Assembly: GCF_016920785.2 (NCBI RefSeq)
Contig: NW_024609837.1
Coordinates: 52,132,671-52,196,670, forward strand
Source: Ixodes scapularis
Taxonomy: Eukaryota; Arthropoda; Arachnida; Ixodida; Ixodidae
Direction: 5' to 3'
DNA length: 64,000 nt
Within the stretch, counting starts at the first letter, position 1, and every line of letters begins with the position of its first letter. Positions 56,764-64,000 of the stretch are shown here, piece after piece. The position numbers and the translations under genes were made by a program. The notes under the pieces are model-generated. The model saw only the letters and a list, made by a program, of their open reading frames with translations. It had not been told where the DNA came from and made no database searches.

Positions 56764-57167
56764 TTACTTTCGTAGGCCTTGTATCTCTTGTTCAAAAGCA
56801 GTTGTCTTTTTTTCGACGGATACAAGCCTTGTACTGATTTTTGTAACCTTTTCTTCAATAGATTTTTGACTTTGCTTTATTTCGTCCACGGAACTGATTA
56901 GCGCTGTTTGGCCAGCCTCAAACCCCTGTGACCGGGAATTTAGCTCATTTAATAACTGGAACATTTGTGAAAATTGCTGAGCTTGCTCCGCATTAATGGG
57001 ACCCGGATTTGTTTCAATATCTCCACAACAGAGCAGTGATCTAAACAAGCCAACACACGCTTGACTATAACGCAGCAAACAAAACAGACAGTGTGGGCAG
57101 GGCAGCAGCAGCAAAAAACGGTCGTCGGATCGGTAACAATGACTGTCGTCAAGTGCGGGACGTACCT
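56764..57167 (-). pseudogene. CR1-like ORF1, N-terminal part with hydrophobic leader and 2A motif
   Basis: Downstream of the array the frame encodes a Cys/Leu-rich hydrophobic stretch (FLLLLPCPHCLFCLLRY, then GLFRSLLCC), then GDIETNPGP, then a polar, heptad-patterned segment (FQLLNELNSRSQGFEAGQ; SIEEKVTKISTRLVSVEKK) ending GLRK and TAA at 56766-56764. The heptad pattern seems to continue past the stop in the same frame, so the TAA looks like a nonsense mutation. Confidence 0.85.
56998..57024 (-). promoter_or_regulatory. 2A-type ribosome-skipping motif (GDIETNPGP)
   Basis: The minus strand encodes Gly-Asp-Ile-Glu-Thr-Asn-Pro-Gly-Pro, an exact fit to the 2A consensus D(V/I)ExNPG|P. Skipping would separate the Gly (57003-57001) from the Pro (57000-56998). 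Such motifs are known near the N-terminus of ORF1 in some CR1 and other APE-type retrotransposons. Confidence 0.88.
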
Positions 57168-60100
57168 GCACAAAGATGAAAGACAGCCTGTTACGCATGC
57201 TGCTTGTCGCGCTGCTGCCGGCCTGCCCACTGAACAGGTCGCACAGGTTCTCCGCCTTTGTAGCCCCAGGAGGTGACGTTGACGTCCCACGTGTTCTTCC
57301 GTTTAGCCATGACACCTGGTGCTTCTTTGGCGAACTGTCGATCGTGATGTTGCAGGAAGGTGCCGGGATCAGCTGGGTCATCGCAGCACCGCTGTTTTCG
57401 TCGTTTACCTCGAGTGCGTGTCGAAATCCGTTCCCAGAAATGATGATGTCAGTGGTTCCATGTGGCAGCAGCAGAAACTGCACAAAGATGAAAGACAGCC
57501 TGTTACGCATGCTGCTTGTCGCGCTGCTGCCGGCCTGCCCACTGAACAGGTCGCACAGGTTCTCCGCCTTTGTAGCCCCAGGAGGTGACGTTGACGTCCC
57601 ACGTGTTCTTCCGTTTAGCCATGACACCTGGTGCTTCTTTGGCGAACTGTCGATCGTGATGTTGCAGGAAGGTGCCGGGATCAGCTGGGTCATCGCAGCA
57701 CCGCTGTTTTCGTCGTTTACCTCGAGTGCGTGTCGAAATCCGTTCCCAGAAATGATGATGTCAGTGGTTCCATGTGGCAGCAGCAGAAACTGCACAAAGA
57801 TGAAAGACAGCCTGTTACGCATGCTGCTTGTCGCGCTGCTGCCGGCCTGCCCACTGAACAGGTCGCACAGGTTCTCCGCCTTTGTAGCCCCAGGAGGTGA
57901 CGTTGACGTCCCACGTGTTCTTCCGTTTAGCCATGACACCTGGTGCTTCTTTGGCGAACTGTCGATCGTGATGTTGCAGGAAGGTGCCGGGATCAGCTGG
58001 GTCATCGCAGCACCGCTGTTTTCGTCGTTTACCTCGAGTGCGTGTCGAAATCCGTTCCCAGAAATGATGATGTCAGTGGTTCCATGTGGCAGCAGCAGAA
58101 ACTGCACAAAGATGAAAGACAGCCAGTTACGCATGCTGCTTGTCGCGCTGCTGCCGGCCTGCCCACTGAACAGGTCGCACAGGTTCTCCGCCTTTGTAGC
58201 CCCAGGAGGTGACGTTGACGTCCCACGTGTTCTTCCGTTTAGCCATGACACCTGGTGCTTCTTTGGCGAACTGTCGATCGTGATGTTGCAGGAAGGTGCC
58301 GGGATCAGCTGGGTCATCGCAGCACCGCTGTTTTCGTCGTTTACCTCGAGTGCGTGTCGAAATCCGTTCCCAGAAATGATGATGTCAGTGGTTCCATGTG
58401 GCAGCAGCAGAAACTGCACAAAGATGAAAGACAGCCTGTTACGCATGCTGCTTGTCGCGCTGCTGCCGGCCTGCCCACTGAACAGGTCGCACAGGTTCTC
58501 CGCCTTTGTAGCCCCAGGAGGTGACGTTGACGTCCCACGTGTTCTTCCGTTTAGCCATGACACCTGGTGCTTCTTTGGCGAACTGTCGATCGTGATGTTG
58601 CAGGAAGGTGCCGGGATCAGCTGGGTCATCGCAGCACCGCTGTTTTCGTCGTTTACCTCGAGTGCGTGTCGAAATCCGTTCCCAGAAATGATGATGTCAG
58701 TGGTTCCATGTGGCAGCAGCAGAAACTGCACAAAGATGAAAGACAGCCTGTTACGCATGCTGCTTGTCGCGCTGCTGCCGGCCTGCCCACTGAACAGGTC
58801 GCACAGGTTCTCCGCCTTTGTAGCCCCAGGAGGTGACGTTGACGTCCCACGTGTTCTTCCGTTTAGCCATGACACCTGGTGCTTCTTTGGCGAACTGTCG
58901 ATCGTGATGTTGCAGGAAGGTGCCGGGATCAGCTGGGTCATCGCAGCACCGCTGTTTTCGTCGTTTACCTCGAGTGCGTGTCGAAATCCGTTCCCAGAAA
59001 TGATGATGTCAGTGGTTCCATGTGGCAGCAGCAGAAACTGCACAAAGATGAAAGACAGCCTGTTACGCATGCTGCTTGTCGCGCTGCTGCCGGCCTGCCC
59101 ACTGAACAGGTCGCACAGGTTCTCCGCCTTTGTAGCCCCAGGAGGTGACGTTGACGTCCCACGTGTTCTTCCGTTTAGCCATGACACCTGGTGCTTCTTT
59201 GGCGAACTGTCGATCGTGATGTTGCAGGAAGGTGCCGGGATCAGCTGGGTCATCGCAGCACCGCTGTTTTCGTCGTTTACCTCGAGTGCGTGTCGAAATC
59301 CGTTCCCAGAAATGATGATGTCAGTGGTTCCATGTGGCAGCAGCAGAAACTGCACAAAGATGAAAGACAGCCTGTTACGCATGCTGCTTGTCGCGCTGCT
59401 GCCGGCCTGCCCACTGAACAGGTCGCACAGGTTCTCCGCCTTTGTAGCCCCAGGAGGTGACGTTGACGTCCCACGTGTTCTTCCGTTTAGCCATGACACC
59501 TGGTGCTTCTTTGGCGAACTGTCGATCGTGATGTTGCAGGAAGGTGCCGGGATCAGCTGGGTCATCGCAGCACCGCTGTTTTCGTCGTTTACCTCGAGTG
59601 CGTGTCGAAATCCGTTCCCAGAAATGATGATGTCAGTGGTTCCATGTGGCAGCAGCAGAAACTGCACAAAGATGAAAGACAGCCAGTTACGCATGCTGCT
59701 TGTCGCGCTGCTGCCGGCCTGCCCACTGAACAGGTCGCACAGGTTCTCCGCCTTTGTAGCCCCAGGAGGTGACGTTGACGTCCCACGTGTTCTTCCGTTT
59801 AGCCATGACACCTGGTGCTTCTTTGGCGAACTGTCGATCGTGATGTTGCAGGAAGGTGCCGGGATCAGCTGGGTCATCGCAGCACCGCTGTTTTCGTCGT
59901 TTACCTCGAGTGCGTGTCGAAATCCGTTCCCAGAAATGATGATGTCAGTGGTTCCATGTGGCAGCAGCAGAAACTGCACAAAGATGAAAGACAGCCTGTT
60001 ACGCATGCTGCTTGTCGCGCTGCTGCCGGCCTGCCCACTGAACAGGTCGCACAGGTTCTCCGCCTTTGTAGCCCCAGGAGGTGACGTTGACGTCCCACGT

Positions 60101-63100
60101 GTTCTTCCGTTTAGCCATGACACCTGGTGCTTCTTTGGCGAACTGTCGATCGTGATGTTGCAGGAAGGTGCCGGGATCAGCTGGGTCATCGCAGCACCGC
60201 TGTTTTCGTCGTTTACCTCGAGTGCGTGTCGAAATCCGTTCCCAGAAATGATGATGTCAGTGGTTCCATGTGGCAGCAGCAGAAACTGCACAAAGATGAA
60301 AGACAGCCAGTTACGCATGCTGCTTGTCGCGCTGCTGCCGGCCTGCCCACTGAACAGGTCGCACAGGTTCTCCGCCTTTGTAGCCCCAGGAGGTGACGTT
60401 GACGTCCCACGTGTTCTTCCGTTTAGCCATGACACCTGGTGCTTCTTTGGCGAACTGTCGATCGTGATGTTGCAGGAAGGTGCCGGGATCAGCTGGGTCA
60501 TCGCAGCACCGCTGTTTTCGTCGTTTACCTCGAGTGCGTGTCGAAATCCGTTCCCAGAAATGATGATGTCAGTGGTTCCATGTGGCAGCAGCAGAAACTG
60601 CACAAAGATGAAAGACAGCCTGTTACGCATGCTGCTTGTCGCGCTGCTGCCGGCCTGCCCACTGAACAGGTCGCACAGGTTCTCCGCCTTTGTAGCCCCA
60701 GGAGGTGACGTTGACGTCCCACGTGTTCTTCCGTTTAGCCATGACACCTGGTGCTTCTTTGGCGAACTGTCGATCGTGATGTTGCAGGAAGGTGCCGGGA
60801 TCAGCTGGGTCATCGCAGCACCGCTGTTTTCGTCGTTTACCTCGAGTGCGTGTCGAAATCCGTTCCCAGAAATGATGATGTCAGTGGTTCCATGTGGCAG
60901 CAGCAGAAACTGCACAAAGATGAAAGACAGCCTGTTACGCATGCTGCTTGTCGCGCTGCTGCCGGCCTGCCCACTGAACAGGTCGCACAGGTTCTCCGCC
61001 TTTGTAGCCCCAGGAGGTGACGTTGACGTCCCACGTGTTCTTCCGTTTAGCCATGACACCTGGTGCTTCTTTGGCGAACTGTCGATCGTGATGTTGCAGG
61101 AAGGTGCCGGGATCAGCTGGGTCATCGCAGCACCGCTGTTTTCGTCGTTTACCTCGAGTGCGTGTCGAAATCCGTTCCCAGAAATGATGATGTCAGTGGT
61201 TCCATGTGGCAGCAGCAGAAACTGCACAAAGATGAAAGACAGCCTGTTACGCATGCTGCTTGTCGCGCTGCTGCCGGCCTGCCCACTGAACAGGTCGCAC
61301 AGGTTCTCCGCCTTTGTAGCCCCAGGAGGTGACGTTGACGTCCCACGTGTTCTTCCGTTTAGCCATGACACCTGGTGCTTCTTTGGCGAACTGTCGATCG
61401 TGATGTTGCAGGAAGGTGCCGGGATCAGCTGGGTCATCGCAGCACCGCTGTTTTCGTCGTTTACCTCGAGTGCGTGTCGAAATCCGTTCCCAGAAATGAT
61501 GATGTCAGTGGTTCCATGTGGCAGCAGCAGAAACTGCACAAAGATGAAAGACAGCCTGTTACGCATGCTGCTTGTCGCGCTGCTGCCGGCCTGCCCACTG
61601 AACAGGTCGCACAGGTTCTCCGCCTTTGTAGCCCCAGGAGGTGACGTTGACGTCCCACGTGTTCTTCCGTTTAGCCATGACACCTGGTGCTTCTTTGGCG
61701 AACTGTCGATCGTGATGTTGCAGGAAGGTGCCGGGATCAGCTGGGTCATCGCAGCACCGCTGTTTTCGTCGTTTACCTCGAGTGCGTGTCGAAATCCGTT
61801 CCCAGAAATGATGATGTCAGTGGTTCCATGTGGCAGCAGCAGAAACTGCACAAAGATGAAAGACAGCCAGTTACGCATGCTGCTTGTCGCGCTGCTGCCG
61901 GCCTGCCCACTGAACAGGTCGCACAGGTTCTCCGCCTTTGTAGCCCCAGGAGGTGACGTTGACGTCCCACGTGTTCTTCCGTTTAGCCATGACACCTGGT
62001 GCTTCTTTGGCGAACTGTCGATCGTGATGTTGCAGGAAGGTGCCGGGATCAGCTGGGTCATCGCAGCACCGCTGTTTTCGTCGTTTACCTCGAGTGCGTG
62101 TCGAAATCCGTTCCCAGAAATGATGATGTCAGTGGTTCCATGTGGCAGCAGCAGAAACTGCACAAAGATGAAAGACAGCCTGTTACGCATGCTGCTTGTC
62201 GCGCTGCTGCCGGCCTGCCCACTGAACAGGTCGCACAGGTTCTCCGCCTTTGTAGCCCCAGGAGGTGACGTTGACGTCCCACGTGTTCTTCCGTTTAGCC
62301 ATGACACCTGGTGCTTCTTTGGCGAACTGTCGATCGTGATGTTGCAGGAAGGTGCCGGGATCAGCTGGGTCATCGCAGCACCGCTGTTTTCGTCGTTTAC
62401 CTCGAGTGCGTGTCGAAATCCGTTCCCAGAAATGATGATGTCAGTGGTTCCATGTGGCAGCAGCAGAAACTGCACAAAGATGAAAGACAGCCAGTTACGC
62501 ATGCTGCTTGTCGCGCTGCTGCCGGCCTGCCCACTGAACAGGTCGCACAGGTTCTCCGCCTTTGTAGCCCCAGGAGGTGACGTTGACGTCCCACGTGTTC
62601 TTCCGTTTAGCCATGACACCTGGTGCTTCTTTGGCGAACTGTCGATCGTGATGTTGCAGGAAGGTGCCGGGATCAGCTGGGTCATCGCAGCACCGCTGTT
62701 TTCGTCGTTTACCTCGAGTGCGTGTCGAAATCCGTTCCCAGAAATGATGATGTCAGTGGTTCCATGTGGCAGCAGCAGAAACTGCACAAAGATGAAAGAC
62801 AGCCTGTTACGCATGCTGCTTGTCGCGCTGCTGCCGGCCTGCCCACTGAACAGGTCGCACAGGTTCTCCGCCTTTGTAGCCCCAGGAGGTGACGTTGACG
62901 TCCCACGTGTTCTTCCGTTTAGCCATGACACCTGGTGCTTCTTTGGCGAACTGTCGATCGTGATGTTGCAGGAAGGTGCCGGGATCAGCTGGGTCATCGC
63001 AGCACCGCTGTTTTCGTCGTTTACCTCGAGTGCGTGTCGAAATCCGTTCCCAGAAATGATGATGTCAGTGGTTCCATGTGGCAGCAGCAGAAACTGCACA

Positions 63101-64000
63101 AAGATGAAAGACAGCCTGTTACGCATGCTGCTTGTCGCGCTGCTGCCGGCCTGCCCACTGAACAGGTCGCACAGGTTCTCCGCCTTTGTAGCCCCAGGAG
63201 GTGACGTTGACGTCCCACGTGTTCTTCCGTTTAGCCATGACACCTGGTGCTTCTTTGGCGAACTGTCGATCGTGATGTTGCAGGAAGGTGCCGGGATCAG
63301 CTGGGTCATCGCAGCACCGCTGTTTTCGTCGTTTACCTCGAGTGCGTGTCGAAATCCGTTCCCAGAAATGATGATGTCAGTGGTTCCATGTGGCAGCAGC
63401 AGAAACTGCACAAAGATGAAAGACAGCCTGTTACGCATGCTGCTTGTCGCGCTGCTGCCGGCCTGCCCACTGAACAGGTCGCACAGGTTCTCCGCCTTTG
63501 TAGCCCCAGGAGGTGACGTTGACGTCCCACGTGTTCTTCCGTTTAGCCATGACACCTGGTGCTTCTTTGGCGAACTGTCGATCGTGATGTTGCAGGAAGG
63601 TGCCGGGATCAGCTGGGTCATCGCAGCACCGCTGTTTTCGTCGTTTACCTCGAGTGCGTGTCGAAATCCGTTCCCAGAAATGATGATGTCAGTGGTTCCA
63701 TGTGGCAGCAGCAGAAACTGCACAAAGATGAAAGACAGCCTGTTACGCATGCTGCTTGTCGCGCTGCTGCCGGCCTGCCCACTGAACAGGTCGCACAGGT
63801 TCTCCGCCTTTGTAGCCCCAGGAGGTGACGTTGACGTCCCACGTGTTCTTCCGTTTAGCCATGACACCTGGTGCTTCTTTGGCGAACTGTCGATCGTGAT
63901 GTTGCAGGAAGGTGCCGGGATCAGCTGGGTCATCGCAGCACCGCTGTTTTCGTCGTTTACCTCGAGTGCGTGTCGAAATCCGTTCCCAGAAATGATGATG
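57168..64000 (-). repeat. Array of about 22 units of 312 bp, continuing past the window
   Basis: The unit is nearly invariant. A single T/A change (AGCCTGTTACGC or AGCCAGTTACGC, Arg or Trp in the open frame) marks units at 58121, 59681, 60305, 61865 and 62489. Because 312 is a multiple of 3, the minus strand is open from at least 63933 to 56764 (2389 codons). Each unit encodes 104 residues, including MRNRLSFIFVQFLLLPHG, a leader-like stretch, and MTQLIPAPSCNITIDSS. Per-unit open frames of 65 (minus) and 89 codons (plus) also occur and are by-products. Position upstream of ORF1 recalls promoter monomers of rodent L1. Confidence 0.95.

Larger units (their letters stand above)
53881..64000 (-). 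mobile_element. CR1-like LINE with 2A motif and 312-bp 5' tandem array
   Basis: Minus-strand order: tandem array (64000-57168), ORF1 with a 2A motif and coiled coil (57167-56200), ORF2 endonuclease and RT without RNase H (about 56199-53991), short 3' UTR and (AAAT)n tail. The domain set and tail fit the CR1/Jockey group. ORF1 has an in-frame stop, and ORF2 has an internal deletion and a frameshift, so this copy cannot move unaided. The 5' end lies beyond the window. Confidence 0.9.

Noticed and set aside
57319..63828. 89-codon plus-strand and 65-codon minus-strand open frames in every monomer
   Set aside because: Shadows of the 104-codon frame, repeated only because the unit repeats.
57168..64000. 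CRISPR-like array or bacterial repeat protein
   Set aside because: Units are 312 bp and contiguous without spacers, in an animal LINE context.

Overview
The window reads as repeat-dense animal DNA with introns, most likely from an ixodid tick. The evidence is a spliced minus-strand gene resembling tick salivary reprolysin (M12B) metalloproteases, Penelope-like elements, an I-type and a CR1-type LINE, hAT-type MITEs and one eukaryotic tRNA-Ser. No bacterial gene organisation is present. The species assignment is inference.

Layout. 1-4552 is a decayed I-clade LINE (plus strand; ORF1 tail, endonuclease, RT, RNase H, TCAA tail). 4553-9292 holds nothing I can name. 9293-11976 is a 1-kb-arm inverted repeat. 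13091-14082 and 43046-43462 are two copies of one composite repeat with a tRNA-like head; the first is split by a hAT MITE. 15124-15359 is an orphan plus-strand exon. 15896-16332, 27333-28430 and 44541-45637 are three copies of an unclassified element with fixed ends and a variable satellite-like payload. 24360-30560 is a nested pile of Penelope-like copies, a foldback element and a hairpin MITE. A tRNA-Ser(AGA) lies at 31078-31159.

The main host gene, on the minus strand between 47857 and 19496, was reconstructed from splice sites and reading phase. A signal-peptide exon is followed by short exons that align with a reprolysin domain. The position expected to hold HExxHxxxxxH has lost all three histidines. 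Two far-downstream exons encode a short Cys-containing piece and a Pro/Thr-rich mucin-like tail. Introns up to about 10 kb are filled with mobile elements. The segment joining exon 9 to the tail is unresolved, so the head and tail could belong to two genes.

53881-64000 is a minus-strand CR1-like LINE. Its ORF2 carries an internal RT deletion and a frameshift, and its ORF1 carries an in-frame stop in the coiled coil. ORF1 begins with a hydrophobic segment and a 2A-type ribosome-skipping motif (DIETNPGP). Upstream of it about 22 nearly identical 312-bp units run to the window edge. They are in frame with ORF1, forming an open frame of about 2389 codons, and carry a 7-unit higher-order pattern. 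The 2A motif joined to this array is the most striking structure in the window.
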